A stretch of 64,000 bases of DNA, from the NCBI RefSeq assembly GCF_001500125.1, contig NZ_LQIV01000041.1:62001-126000 (forward strand), in the 5' to 3' direction. How positions within the stretch are numbered: position 1 is the stretch's first letter; every line of letters starts with the position of its first letter. A model generated the notes under the pieces. That model did no database searches, was not told where the DNA came from, and saw only the letters and a program-made list of their open reading frames with translations. Both the position numbers and the translations under genes were made by a program. This DNA is from Mycobacterium sp. IS-1742. GTDB taxonomy: Bacteria; Actinomycetota; Actinomycetes; Mycobacteriales; Mycobacteriaceae. Below are positions 45,956 through 54,446 of this stretch, piece by piece.

Positions 45956-46714
45956 GTGTCCAACCACGATTCGAAGCGGCTCGCCGATGATCTGCTCGCC
46001 CTCCACCAGCCCGGTCATCCCGTTATCCTGCCCACCGTCTGGGATGCGTGGTCGGCCGGCCTCGCCGTCGGCGCGGGGTTCGCGGCGCTGACCGTCGGCA
46101 GCCATCCCGTGGCCGATTCGGTCGGCCGCGCCGACAACGAGGGCATGACGTTCGACGAGTTGCTCACCCGGGTCGCGCAGATCACCGGGGCCGTCGACGT
46201 GCCGGTGTCGGTGGACATCGAATCCGGGTACGGCGAGGCGCCGGCCCGGCTGGTCGAGGGGCTCCTCGGCGTCGGTGCGGTGGGGCTCAACATCGAGGAC
46301 ACCGTGCACAGCGAGGGCGGCCGGTTGCGGTCGTCCGGTGAGCACGCCGAACTGGTCGGGGCGCTGCGCGCCGCCGCCGACGAGGCCGGCGTACACGTGG
46401 TGGTCAACGCCCGCACGGATCTGTTTCTGCGCAAGGACGGTGACGAGGCCGACCGGGTGGACCGGGCCATCGCGCGCCTGACCGAGGCCGCAGAGGCGGG
46501 CGCCGACGTGCTGTACCCGGTGGGGCGCCACGATCCCGACACGCAGCGCCGACTGACCTCCGAACTGCCGCGGCCGGTCAACGCGATCGGGGTGCCGGAT
46601 CAGGACGATCCGGCGTCGTTCGGCCCGCTGGGGGTGGCGCGGGTCAGCTTCGGCCCGTTCCTGCAGGCGGCGCTGGCCACGCGGGCGAGTGAACTGCTCG
46701 CCCGATGGAAGTAG
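45956..46714 (+). CDS. Isocitrate lyase/PEP mutase superfamily protein
   Basis: A 252-residue TIM-barrel enzyme of the PEP mutase/ICL group. Visible motifs are LPTVWDAWSAGLA, SVDIESGYGEAP (metal-binding Asp/Glu), VGLNIEDTVHSEGG and VVVNARTDLFL. The KKCGH active-site loop of true isocitrate lyase is absent, so it is more likely an oxaloacetate decarboxylase, carboxy-PEP mutase-like or 2,3-dimethylmalate lyase-like enzyme; the substrate cannot be assigned. GTG start at 45956. It lies where M. tuberculosis has no gene between Rv0250c and hsp. Ends at a strong hairpin shared with hsp20. Confidence 0.82.
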   Translation: MSNHDSKRLADDLLALHQPGHPVILPTVWDAWSAGLAVGAGFAALTVGSHPVADSVGRADNEGMTFDELLTRVAQITGAVDVPVSVDIESGYGEAPARLVEGLLGVGAVGLNIEDTVHSEGGRLRSSGEHAELVGALRAAADEAGVHVVVNARTDLFLRKDGDEADRVDRAIARLTEAAEAGADVLYPVGRHDPDTQRRLTSELPRPVNAIGVPDQDDPASFGPLGVARVSFGPFLQAALATRASELLARWK

Positions 46715-46728
46715 CCGCCCGAGACAGC

Positions 46729-46767
46729 AGTCAGGGTCGTCAATCACCTGGATTGACGACCCTGACT
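46729..46767. terminator. Perfect bidirectional hairpin between two convergent genes
   Basis: Sixteen-base perfect arms (46729-46744 and 46752-46767) around a 7-base loop, with an outer CCGAGA/TCTCGG pair. It sits 15 bases past the PEP-mutase-family stop and 31 bases past the hsp20 stop. Confidence 0.8.
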
Positions 46768-46798
46768 TCATTCTCGGCGCCGCAGGGGCGTCGAGGCG

Positions 46799-47239
46799 CT
46801 ACTTGTTCTCGATCGCGATGCGCTGCGGCTGGGCACCGGCGTAGGCGCCGGCCACCCGGACGGTCAGCACGCCCGCGTCGTAGGACGCCGAGACGACGTC
46901 GCCGGTGACGTGCTGCGGAAGCCGGAACGACCGCCGGAACGACCCGTACCGCATCTCGCGAAGCGTCCGGCCGTCCTTCTCCTCGCTGCGCTCGTCGCGC
47001 CGCTCGCCGTGGATGACCAGTTGGCCGCTGTCGACCTCGACGGTGACGTCCTTGTCAACGTCCACGCCGGGCAGTTCGACCCGTACCACCGCGTCGTCAC
47101 CGTCCTTGGCGATCTCAGCGGCGGGGTTGAAGCCCGGGGCCGCACCGGCGAACACGTCGTCGGCTGCCGGACCGAAGAAGTCCCGGACCCAGCGATCCAG
47201 ATCCCACGCGGGTCGCACCCGCAAAGCCACGTTGCTCAT
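46799..47239 (-). CDS. hsp20: Hsp20/alpha-crystallin small heat-shock protein (Acr2/Rv0251c homologue)
   Basis: A 146-residue ATP-independent chaperone; M. tuberculosis Acr2 is 159. The alpha-crystallin domain spans about residues 42-135 (AEIAKDGDDAVVRVELPGVDVDKDV, then SFRRSFRLPQHV and the terminal AGVLTVRV). The N-terminal arm is RVRPAWDLDRWVRDFFGP. ATG 47239 follows AAGGAG. A HAIR-like inverted repeat 58 bases upstream suggests HspR repression, in line with known heat-shock control of Acr2. Divergent from nirB. Confidence 0.92.
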   Translation of the reverse strand: MSNVALRVRPAWDLDRWVRDFFGPAADDVFAGAAPGFNPAAEIAKDGDDAVVRVELPGVDVDKDVTVEVDSGQLVIHGERRDERSEEKDGRTLREMRYGSFRRSFRLPQHVTGDVVSASYDAGVLTVRVAGAYAGAQPQRIAIENK

Positions 47240-47296
47240 GTGCTGTACTCCTTGTTGCCTGTGACCGGCCCTGCACCGATCCGCTGCCCTGTAGAA

Positions 47297-47317
47297 CTTG
47301 AGTCGAGTCCGCTCATG
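47297..47317. promoter_or_regulatory. HAIR-like HspR operator upstream of hsp20
   Basis: CTTGAGT-N7-GCTCATG; the left arm is identical to the HAIR consensus CTTGAGT-N7-ACTCAAG and the right arm matches 5 of 7. Placed 58 bases upstream of the hsp20 start. Confidence 0.6.
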
Positions 47318-47444
47318 TTCCAGGCCCGTGTTCGCCGACGGCGAACGCGTCTCACAAGTGCTCCGGCAACCACGTGAGCACACCGTGATGGGGCCTTCAC
47401 ACAAGGCGACATCGCGGCAATATCGACTTCCTAGCCTTGCGCCC

Positions 47445-50012
47445 ATGCCGTCAACGAAGAACGTCGTGGTCGTGGGCCACGGCATGGTCGGGCACCGGTT
47501 CGTCGAGGCGCTGCGCGCGCGCGACGATGCGGGCGCCTGGCGGATCACCGTGCTCGCCGAGGAAACCGACGCCGCCTACGACCGGGTGGGTCTGACCGGA
47601 TACACCGAGCACTGGGACCGCGCATTGCTGGCGCTCGCCGGCAACGACTACGCCGGCGACGACCTCGTGGACCTGCGCCTGGGGCAGCGGGTCACCTCGA
47701 TCGACCGAGAAGCCCGCACGGTGCGGACCGCCGACGGCACCACGGTCGGCTACGACGCGCTGGTGCTGGCCACCGGTTCGTACGCCTTCGTGCCACCGGT
47801 GCCCGGTCGCGACCTGCCCGCCTGTCACGTCTACCGCACGTTCGACGACCCCGACGCGATCCGTGCCGACGCCGCGCGGGCACGCGCGGCGGGCCGTGCC
47901 CCGGTGGGTGTCGTCATCGGGGGTGGCCTGCTCGGACTGGAGGCCGCGAACGCGCTGCGCGGATTCGGACTGACCGCCCACGTGGTGGAGCGCTCGCCGC
48001 GCCTGATGTCCCAGCAGCTCGACGACGCGGGCGGCGCACTGCTCGGCCGGATGATCACCGACCTCGGCATCGAGGTCCATCTCGGGGTCAGCACCGAGGC
48101 GATCACACCGGCGCAGCGCAACCGCCCGCTGCGGCGCTCCGAGGACGACGACTCCCTGCGGGTGGTGCTGGGCGACGGGTCGTTCGTCGACGCCGGCCTC
48201 GTGGTCTTCGCCGCCGGGGTCCGGCCGCGCGACGAACTGGCCAGGGAGGCGGGACTGCAGACCGCCGAACGCGGCGGCGTGCTCACCGACTTGAGTTGTG
48301 TGACAAGCGATCCGAATGTCTACGCGATCGGCGAGGTGGCTGCGATCGAGGGCCGTTGCTATGGGCTGGTGGGCCCGGGTTACACCAGCGCCGAGGTGGT
48401 GGCCGACCGGCTGCTCGGCGGGGCCGCGGAGTTCCCCGAGGCCGATATGTCGACCAAGCTCAAACTCCTCGGCGTGGACGTGGCCAGCTTCGGCGACGCG
48501 ATGGGCCGCACTCCGGACTCCCTCGAGGTGGTGGTCAACGACCCGGTCAACCAGACCTACGCCAAGCTGGTGCTCTCCGACGACGCCAAGACGCTGCTCG
48601 GCGGGATCATGGTGGGTGACGCCTCGGCGTACGGCGTGCTGCGCCCGATGGTCGGCGAGCAACTGCCCGGCGACCCGATGGCGCTGATCGCCCCGGCCGG
48701 ATCCGGCGGGGCGGACAACGGACTCGGCGTCGGTGCACTGCCTGCGGCGGCGCAGATCTGCTCGTGCAACAACGTCACGAAGGGGGACGTCACCGAGGCG
48801 ATCGCAGGCGGCTGCTGCGACGTCGCGGGACTCAAGGCGTGCACGAAGGCCGGCACCTCCTGCGGGTCGTGTGTGCCACTGCTCAAGCAGCTGCTCGAAG
48901 CCGAGGGGGTCGAACAGTCGAAGGCGTTGTGCGAGCACTTCTCCCACTCGCGCGCCGAACTGTTCGAGATCGTCTCGGCCACGGAGATCCGCACCTTCTC
49001 CGGTCTGCTCGAGCGCTTCGGCACCGGAAAGGGTTGCGACATCTGCAAACCCACCGTCGCCTCGATCCTCGCCTCCACCAGTTCCGAGCACATCCTCGAC
49101 GGCGAACAGGCCGCGCTGCAGGACTCCAACGACCACTTCCTGGCCAACATCCAACGCAACGGCAGCTATTCGGTGGTGCCGAGGGTGCCGGGCGGTGACA
49201 TCACCCCCGAACAGCTGATCCTGATCGGTGAGATCGCCCGCGACTTCGACCTCTACACGAAGATCACCGGCGGCCAGCGGATCGACCTGTTCGGGGCCCG
49301 CGTCGACCAGCTTCCCGAGATCTGGCGCCGGTTGGTCGAGGGCGGGATGGAGTCGGGCCACGCCTACGGGAAGGCCCTGCGCACCGTGAAGAGCTGTGTC
49401 GGCAGCGACTGGTGCCGCTACGGCCAACAGGATTCGGTGCAGATGGCGATCAACCTCGAACTGCGCTACCGAGGACTGCGCGCCCCGCACAAGATCAAGA
49501 TGGGCGTCTCGGGGTGCGCCCGCGAATGCGCCGAGGCGCGGGGCAAAGACGTCGGCGTCATCGCCACCGAACACGGTTGGAACCTTTACGTCGGCGGCAA
49601 CGGCGGGATGACCCCCAAACACGCGCAGCTGCTCGCCGGCGACCTCGACGACGAGACGCTGATCCGCTACATCGACCGGTTCCTGATGTTCTACATCCGC
49701 ACCGCCGATCGCCTCCAGCGCACCGCGCCGTGGGTCGAACAGCTCGGACTGGACCACCTGCGCGAAGTCGTCTGTGACGACTCCCTGGGTCTGGCAGACG
49801 AATTCGAGACGGCGATGGCGCGCCACGTCGATGGCTACTCGTGCGAGTGGAAGGGCGTGCTCGAGGACCCGGACAAGCTGTCGCGGTTCGTGTCCTTCGT
49901 CAACGCACCCGATGTGCCCGACCCGACCGTCGCCTTCACCGAGAACGCCGGCCGCAAGGTGCCCGTGCAGATCGGGATGCCCACTGTCCGACCGCTCCAG
50001 GAGACATCGTGA
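47445..50012 (+). CDS. nirB: Assimilatory nitrite reductase large subunit NirB
   Basis: An 855-residue NADH-dependent enzyme reducing nitrite to ammonium. N-terminal FAD/NAD(P) oxidoreductase (VVVVGHGMVGHRFVEAL; VVIGGGLLGLEAAN), a BFD-type [2Fe-2S] domain starting CSCNNVTKGD (Cys439, Cys441) with a second cysteine pair in TSCGSC, then the sirohaem-[4Fe-4S] domain with Cys651-x5-Cys657 and Cys691-x3-Cys695. A TAGCCT hexamer at 47432-47437 puts the transcript start at about the ATG, and there is no ribosome-binding site, so a leaderless mRNA is likely. Overlaps nirD by GTGA. M. tuberculosis NirB is 853. Confidence 0.95.
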   Translation: MPSTKNVVVVGHGMVGHRFVEALRARDDAGAWRITVLAEETDAAYDRVGLTGYTEHWDRALLALAGNDYAGDDLVDLRLGQRVTSIDREARTVRTADGTTVGYDALVLATGSYAFVPPVPGRDLPACHVYRTFDDPDAIRADAARARAAGRAPVGVVIGGGLLGLEAANALRGFGLTAHVVERSPRLMSQQLDDAGGALLGRMITDLGIEVHLGVSTEAITPAQRNRPLRRSEDDDSLRVVLGDGSFVDAGLVVFAAGVRPRDELAREAGLQTAERGGVLTDLSCVTSDPNVYAIGEVAAIEGRCYGLVGPGYTSAEVVADRLLGGAAEFPEADMSTKLKLLGVDVASFGDAMGRTPDSLEVVVNDPVNQTYAKLVLSDDAKTLLGGIMVGDASAYGVLRPMVGEQLPGDPMALIAPAGSGGADNGLGVGALPAAAQICSCNNVTKGDVTEAIAGGCCDVAGLKACTKAGTSCGSCVPLLKQLLEAEGVEQSKALCEHFSHSRAELFEIVSATEIRTFSGLLERFGTGKGCDICKPTVASILASTSSEHILDGEQAALQDSNDHFLANIQRNGSYSVVPRVPGGDITPEQLILIGEIARDFDLYTKITGGQRIDLFGARVDQLPEIWRRLVEGGMESGHAYGKALRTVKSCVGSDWCRYGQQDSVQMAINLELRYRGLRAPHKIKMGVSGCARECAEARGKDVGVIATEHGWNLYVGGNGGMTPKHAQLLAGDLDDETLIRYIDRFLMFYIRTADRLQRTAPWVEQLGLDHLREVVCDDSLGLADEFETAMARHVDGYSCEWKGVLEDPDKLSRFVSFVNAPDVPDPTVAFTENAGRKVPVQIGMPTVRPLQETS

Positions 50013-50380
50013 CCCTGCTCGACGACCGCCATGAGCTCAACGGGCCGCCGGACACGGGATGGACCGTGGCCTGCCGTTACGACCACCTGATCCCGTGTCG
50101 GGGTGTCGGGGTGCTGCTGCCCGACGGCGCACAGGCCGCCTTGTTCCGCCTCGACGACGGGAGCCTGCACGCGATCGGGAACATCGACCCGTTCTCGGGT
50201 GCGGCCGTGATGTCGCGCGGCATCACCGGCGACCGGGGCGGCCGCGCCATCGTGCAGTCCCCGATCAAGAAGCAGGCGTTCGCCCTCGACGACGGCAGCT
50301 GCCTCGACGATCCGTCGGTGTCACTGCCGGTGTACCGGACGCGGCGAACCGCGGACGGTGTCGTCGAGATCGAGGGGTAG
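50009..50380 (+). CDS. nirD: Nitrite reductase small subunit NirD
   Basis: A 123-residue Rieske-fold small subunit of assimilatory nitrite reductase. As usual for NirD it lacks the Cys/His cluster ligands: the region reads GNIDPFSGAAVMSRGI and SPIKKQAFALDDG instead. The GTG start overlaps the nirB stop (GTGA), so it is co-translated. M. tuberculosis NirD is 118 residues. Its stop lies 3 bases from the convergent DUF2231 gene. Confidence 0.92.
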   Translation: MTLLDDRHELNGPPDTGWTVACRYDHLIPCRGVGVLLPDGAQAALFRLDDGSLHAIGNIDPFSGAAVMSRGITGDRGGRAIVQSPIKKQAFALDDGSCLDDPSVSLPVYRTRRTADGVVEIEG

Positions 50381-50383
50381 CGC

Positions 50384-50953
50384 TCAGGCGGCGCGCCGGT
50401 GCTCGACCGGGCTGCGGTGGGTGAGGGCCCGCACGGGCTGCCAGCGAAACATCCCGGCCCCCTGCGCGTAGGACAGGTGGCCGCCGAGGGCGCCGCCGAC
50501 ACTGATCGCGCCGAGCCCGAGCAGGCTGTACACCCGCGCGGCGCGGACCTTGTCCTTGCGGTAGGCGCGGTAGGCCAGACCGAAGAACGTCACGCCGGCC
50601 GCGTTGGACACCGCGTGCACCAGGCCGACGCGCTGCTGCCGCTTGTTGAGCAGGACATAGTCGGCCCACCCGGCCAGCACGGTGGGTGGTGTCGCGGCCA
50701 GGCCGACGCCGATCAGGCGACGCGCCGTGGCGACGTCCTTGAACACGACGTCGAAGACCACCGACGTCATCCAGGTGCCGATGGGCAGGGTGACCAAGAG
50801 CGGGTGGACGGGGTGGCCGAGCCAGGAGCCGCGCAGGACGCGGCCGAGGTGGGCGCCGTCGACGACCCGGCTCGCGATGTGGGCGCCGGCGCCGGCCGGT
50901 GCGTCGAGCGCCTTCACCTCTTCGACGCTCGCGAGGATGCGGTGGATGTTCAT
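50384..50953 (-). CDS. DUF2231 membrane protein
   Basis: A 189-residue protein with four hydrophobic segments typical of DUF2231: LGHPVHPLLVTLPIGTWMTS near residue 55, then LIGVGLAATPPTVLAGWADY, VGLVHAVSNAAGVTFFGLAY and the LLGLGAISVGGALGGHLSY segment. Such proteins often pair with Rieske or haem redox proteins; here it lies against nirD but convergent to it, so a link is only a guess. ATG 50953 gives MNIHRILASVEEV; earlier in-frame starts reach across the promoter. Confidence 0.85.
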   Translation of the reverse strand: MNIHRILASVEEVKALDAPAGAGAHIASRVVDGAHLGRVLRGSWLGHPVHPLLVTLPIGTWMTSVVFDVVFKDVATARRLIGVGLAATPPTVLAGWADYVLLNKRQQRVGLVHAVSNAAGVTFFGLAYRAYRKDKVRAARVYSLLGLGAISVGGALGGHLSYAQGAGMFRWQPVRALTHRSPVEHRRAA

Positions 50954-51024
50954 TCCGTGCAGATACCCCCTCCGCTGACGCCGAATCGGCGTTTGACGTG
51001 GCGCGATTAGGGTATGAAGGGACA

Positions 51025-51726
51025 ATGACGGCGGGCGTCGAGCGCCTCGACGAGGTTCTCGAGCACTGCCTGCGCCACTCGAGCCGACGGGCGCAGGCGG
51101 ATCTCCCGGGTGTGCTGGCCGGCCTCACGGCACTGGCGGTGTCCCATGTTCCCGGGGTCGATCATGCGAGCGTCACATTCCTGGGCGACGACGTCGCGAT
51201 CCGGTGTCTGGCCGCCACGGACGGTCACCCGCTGGTGCTCGACAATCTTCAGCGCGGTTTCCCGGAGGGCCCCTGCTTCGATGCGGCGACCGCGCATAGG
51301 GTGGTCCGGGTCGACGACCTGACCGACGAATCCCGGTGGCCAGCTTTCACCGCCAAGGCGCTGGCCGCCACGCCGGTGCGCGCGATACTGGCCCTGCCGG
51401 TGTTCCGGGACGGCCGGGCGCCCGTGGCGCTGAACCTTTATGCGGACCGTGCGGGGGCGTTGGACGGCCACAGCGAGGCGTCCGGTGCGATCGTCGCCTC
51501 GCACGTCGCCGAGGCGATGACGGCGGCGCATCGATCCAGGACCCACGGCCGGTCGCCGCGGTCGACCGTGATCAATCAGGCCAAGACCCTGCTCATGCGG
51601 GACTTCGAGGTCGACGTCGCCCAGGCGTACGCGTTGCTGGTGAAAATGGCCAAGCAGCAGAACGATTCGATCGAGGCGGTGGCCCGGCAGGTGGTGGCCG
51701 CCGAGGGGCCGTCGGGCCCGAACTGA
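51025..51726 (+). CDS. GAF-ANTAR domain regulator, copy 1
   Basis: A 233-residue protein. The N-terminal ~165 residues are a GAF sensor domain (SVTFLGDDVAIRCLAATDG, GPCFDAATAHRVVRVDDLTD, VRAILALPVFRDG). The C-terminal ~60 residues are ANTAR (VINQAKTLLMRDFEVDVAQAYALLVKMAKQQN), a three-helix domain that binds paired RNA stem-loops and prevents transcription termination. ATG 51025. A close paralogue begins 75 bases downstream on the same strand. Placed next to nirBD and sirohaem genes, which suggests a nitrate/nitrite role by analogy with NasR; the ligand is unknown. Confidence 0.88.
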   Translation: MTAGVERLDEVLEHCLRHSSRRAQADLPGVLAGLTALAVSHVPGVDHASVTFLGDDVAIRCLAATDGHPLVLDNLQRGFPEGPCFDAATAHRVVRVDDLTDESRWPAFTAKALAATPVRAILALPVFRDGRAPVALNLYADRAGALDGHSEASGAIVASHVAEAMTAAHRSRTHGRSPRSTVINQAKTLLMRDFEVDVAQAYALLVKMAKQQNDSIEAVARQVVAAEGPSGPN

Positions 51727-51801
51727 CAGTTAGGCCGCGACCGGGATTCTCCCCGTGCGTCGGCCTGTTTGGCCATCGGGCGCGGGGGTACGCCGGACCT
51801 C

Positions 51802-52488
51802 ATGACCGTGCGCGACGACCGACTCGAGGAGGCGCTCGAAGAATATGTGCGCCGCTATGCAAGGCGGGCCAAGGCGGATATGACGACGGCCCTGTCGGCG
51901 CTGACGAGGTTGGCGGTTGAGCACGCGGCGGGCGTCGACCACGCCGGCGTGACCTTGGTGACCGACGGTGACGTGATCCGGTGCCTGGCGTGCTCCGACG
52001 CCCACCCGCTGGTGTTGGACAACATCCAGCGTGGATGCGGGCAGGGACCGTGCCTGGACGCAGCCACCAGCGGACACCCGCTGGCAGTCGACGACCTGGC
52101 GTCGGAGAGTCGGTGGCCGTCCTTCACCAGCAGGGCGGTGACGAGTACGCCGGTGCGCGCAATGCTCACGGTCCCCGTGTTCCAGGACGGCGACACGCAC
52201 GCTGCGCTCATTCTCTACGCCGATCACGTGGGGTCACTCGACGCTCGCGCCAAAGCCGTGGGTGAGACGGTCGCCGCCCGGATCGCGGAAGTGCTCACAT
52301 CCGAGCGGAGCCGGGGTCTGTGGGTGTCGTCGCTGCACCCCGACGTGATCGCGGAGGCGAAAGCCCTGTTGATGCGACGGTTCAGTATCGATGTCGCACA
52401 GTCCTTCGCGATGTTGGTGAAATTGGCGAAACACCAGCATGTCTCGATCGAGAGGGTCGCCCGGGCACTGGTGTCCGGCGACGGTTAG
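51802..52488 (+). CDS. GAF-ANTAR domain regulator, copy 2
   Basis: A 228-residue paralogue of the preceding gene. GAF: GVTLVTDGDVIRCLACSDA, GQGPCLDAATSGHPLAVDD, VRAMLTVPVFQDG. ANTAR: VIAEAKALLMRRFSIDVAQSFAMLVKLAKHQ. Shared words such as IRCLA, HPLVLDN, GPC.DAAT, ESRWP.FT and RVARAL across the whole length point to tandem duplication followed by divergence. ATG 51802. Its stop overlaps the 3' end of the convergent chelatase gene by 4 bases. Confidence 0.88.
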   Translation: MTVRDDRLEEALEEYVRRYARRAKADMTTALSALTRLAVEHAAGVDHAGVTLVTDGDVIRCLACSDAHPLVLDNIQRGCGQGPCLDAATSGHPLAVDDLASESRWPSFTSRAVTSTPVRAMLTVPVFQDGDTHAALILYADHVGSLDARAKAVGETVAARIAEVLTSERSRGLWVSSLHPDVIAEAKALLMRRFSIDVAQSFAMLVKLAKHQHVSIERVARALVSGDG

Positions 52489-53180
52489 GCCGCGACCGGG
52501 ATCCTGGCCCGGCGGAATCGGCTCGCGATCAGCCGCACGAGGCCGGGGTGGGTACCCAGAGGGTCGGTGACGATGTCGGCGCCGCCGGAGCGCAATCGGT
52601 CCTGAAACAGGCCCTCGGACAACAGATACGACGCCACCACCACCCGCCGGGCACCGCGCCGCCGCGCCGCGGTGACCGCCTCGTCGATGCGCGGCCGGCC
52701 GGTGGCGGCGAACGCGAGGTCGACGCGCGCGCCGGTCACGGCGGACAGTAGTGCGGCGGTGGTGTGCAGGTCCCGCATCGCATGCGGATCCGAGGTGCCC
52801 GCCGCAGCGAGGATGACGGAATCGCCGGGCGCCCAGCCGGATTCGATGAGCCGGTCACCCAGTACCCGTGCCAGTTGCGGGTCGGGGCCCAGCGCGTCTG
52901 CGACCGTGACGTCCGGGTGGCCGCTGGCCGCGATGTGTGCCGGGATGTCACTGCGGACGTGGTAGCCGCGCGACAGGAACGCGGGCACCAGGACCGCCGG
53001 GCGGTCGCCGGTCGCGGCGAGCAGGTCGGCGGGGGAGGGTCCCAGCACGTCGACGAACGCGACGCCGACCGGCGTCCCGAGCACCTCCGCGACGCTGTCG
53101 GCGATGTCACCGATCAGCGCCACGCCACTGGCTTTGCGGGTGCCGTGGGCGACCATGACGTGTTCCACCGGGCTTCTCAC
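52485..53180 (-). CDS. Sirohydrochlorin chelatase (CbiX/SirB family)
   Basis: A 231-residue two-repeat chelatase expected to insert ferrous iron into sirohydrochlorin to make sirohaem, the NirB cofactor. The first repeat starts VMVAHGTRKASGVALIGDIAD with the metal-binding His; the second has VILAAAGTSDPHAMRDLH and RVVVASYLLSEGLFQDRL. The second-repeat catalytic position is Ala-Ala-Gly rather than a His motif, as in long SirB-type enzymes with one active site. GTG 53180 overlaps the hemD-like stop (GTGA), so the pair is coupled. Homologue of Rv0259c. Confidence 0.88.
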   Translation of the reverse strand: MRSPVEHVMVAHGTRKASGVALIGDIADSVAEVLGTPVGVAFVDVLGPSPADLLAATGDRPAVLVPAFLSRGYHVRSDIPAHIAASGHPDVTVADALGPDPQLARVLGDRLIESGWAPGDSVILAAAGTSDPHAMRDLHTTAALLSAVTGARVDLAFAATGRPRIDEAVTAARRRGARRVVVASYLLSEGLFQDRLRSGGADIVTDPLGTHPGLVRLIASRFRRARIPVAA

Positions 53181-54325
53181 AATGCCTCCGCGAGGTCGTC
53201 GTCGACGGTGAGCCGGTAACCGCGTTTGACGACGGTCGACACGATCTGCTTGTCGCCCAGTGCTGTTCGTAGCCGCAGGACTGCGGTTTCCACGGCGTGG
53301 GTGTCGGTGCCGCTGCCGGGCAGGGCGCCGAGCAGGTCGGTGCGCGACACCACCGCGCCCGGCCGGTGGGCGAGCGCACGGATCGTCGCCATCCCGGCCG
53401 GGGACAGCGATTTGACGACCCCGTCCACCAGCACGCAGGTCCCGCGGATCTCGAGCAGATGCCCCGCGACGCGCACGGTACGGGCCTGCAGCAGCGGCAG
53501 TTCGTCGGTGATGTGGCGGGCCAACGCCCCCAACCGCATGCGCTCGGGCGCCGACGTCGGGACCCCGAGCCGGACCAGCGGTCGGGCGGTGACCGGTCCG
53601 ACGCACATCGCGTGGACGTTGGTGCGCAGCGCCGTCAGGACCCGGTCGGTGACACCCATCTCGGTGGCCCGCATGAGCACCGACGCCACCGCGGGTGCGG
53701 AGGTGAAGCTGACCGCGTCGAACTTCTCCTCCGCGATGCCGGCGACCAGCTGGTCGAACTCGCCGTTGCGGGGCGCAGGCCGCCAGCGGTACACCCGGAT
53801 CGGCACCACATCGGCGCCCGCTGCGCGCAGCTCGTCGAGGAATTCCGGGAACGGATCCCAGTCGTCGGTCGCGCCGTGCAACTGGACCGCGATGCGCTGC
53901 CCGGCGATGCCGCCGTCGAGCAGGTACCGCAGCACCTCACGCGACGACTCCGAATCCGGTGACCACTCCTCGGGCAACCCGGCGGCCCGGAGCGCGCCGG
54001 TCGCCTTCGGCCCGCGGGACACGATGCGGGCCCGTTCGAGCGCCGTGGTCAGGTCGGCGGCGACGCCCCAGCCGTCGGCGGCGGCGATCCACCCGCGCAG
54101 CCCGATCCCGGTCGTCGCGACGACGATGTCGGGCGGGGTGTCGATCAGCGCCTGGGTGTTGGCGCGTAGTTCGTCGTCGTCGGGCAGTGGCACCATCTCG
54201 ATCGCGGCCGCGCTGGTGACGGTGGCGCCGCGCCGGCGCAGCAGTGCGCTGAGCTCGTCGGCGCGGCGGGCGGAGGTCACCGCCACCCGGAATCCGGTGA
54301 GCGGTGCCCAGTCAGGCTCACTCAT
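53177..54325 (-). CDS. Uroporphyrinogen-III synthase-like / winged-helix DNA-binding fusion (Rv0260c homologue)
   Basis: A 382-residue protein. Residues 1-~255 are a HemD fold (GFRVAVTSARRADELSALLRRRGA, VATTGIGLRGW, FTSAPAVASVL, MCVGPVTARPL). Residues ~285-378 are an OmpR/PhoB-type winged helix (LLEIRGTCVLVDGVVKSLSP, ending RTALGDKQIVSTVVKRGYRL). No receiver domain is present. It could make uroporphyrinogen III for sirohaem, or use the HemD fold as a tetrapyrrole sensor for DNA binding. M. tuberculosis Rv0260c (381) has the same layout. ATG 54325; coupled to the chelatase. Confidence 0.9.
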   Translation of the reverse strand: MSEPDWAPLTGFRVAVTSARRADELSALLRRRGATVTSAAAIEMVPLPDDDELRANTQALIDTPPDIVVATTGIGLRGWIAAADGWGVAADLTTALERARIVSRGPKATGALRAAGLPEEWSPDSESSREVLRYLLDGGIAGQRIAVQLHGATDDWDPFPEFLDELRAAGADVVPIRVYRWRPAPRNGEFDQLVAGIAEEKFDAVSFTSAPAVASVLMRATEMGVTDRVLTALRTNVHAMCVGPVTARPLVRLGVPTSAPERMRLGALARHITDELPLLQARTVRVAGHLLEIRGTCVLVDGVVKSLSPAGMATIRALAHRPGAVVSRTDLLGALPGSGTDTHAVETAVLRLRTALGDKQIVSTVVKRGYRLTVDDDLAEAL

Positions 54326-54401
54326 GTGTTCTGTGTATGCAGGTCGTGTTTCGCATCTGTTTCCGGCCCGTTGCCGGGCCATTGCCATAGCGGCGGTCGG
54401 T

Positions 54402-54435
54402 GTGGACAGGACGACGCCATTGTCGTCCTGTCCAC
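54402..54435 (-). terminator. Perfect hairpin downstream of narK
   Basis: Fourteen-base perfect arms (54402-54415, 54422-54435) with a 6-base loop, 12 bases past the narK stop. It separates narK from the hemD-like gene on the same strand. A weaker GGCCCG/CGGGCC hairpin follows at 54365-54380. Confidence 0.75.
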
Positions 54436-54446
54436 GGATCCGGTGG

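Noticed and set aside
47451..49826. Minus-strand frame of 791 codons opposite nirB
   Set aside because: Antisense shadow of nirB; composition bias only.
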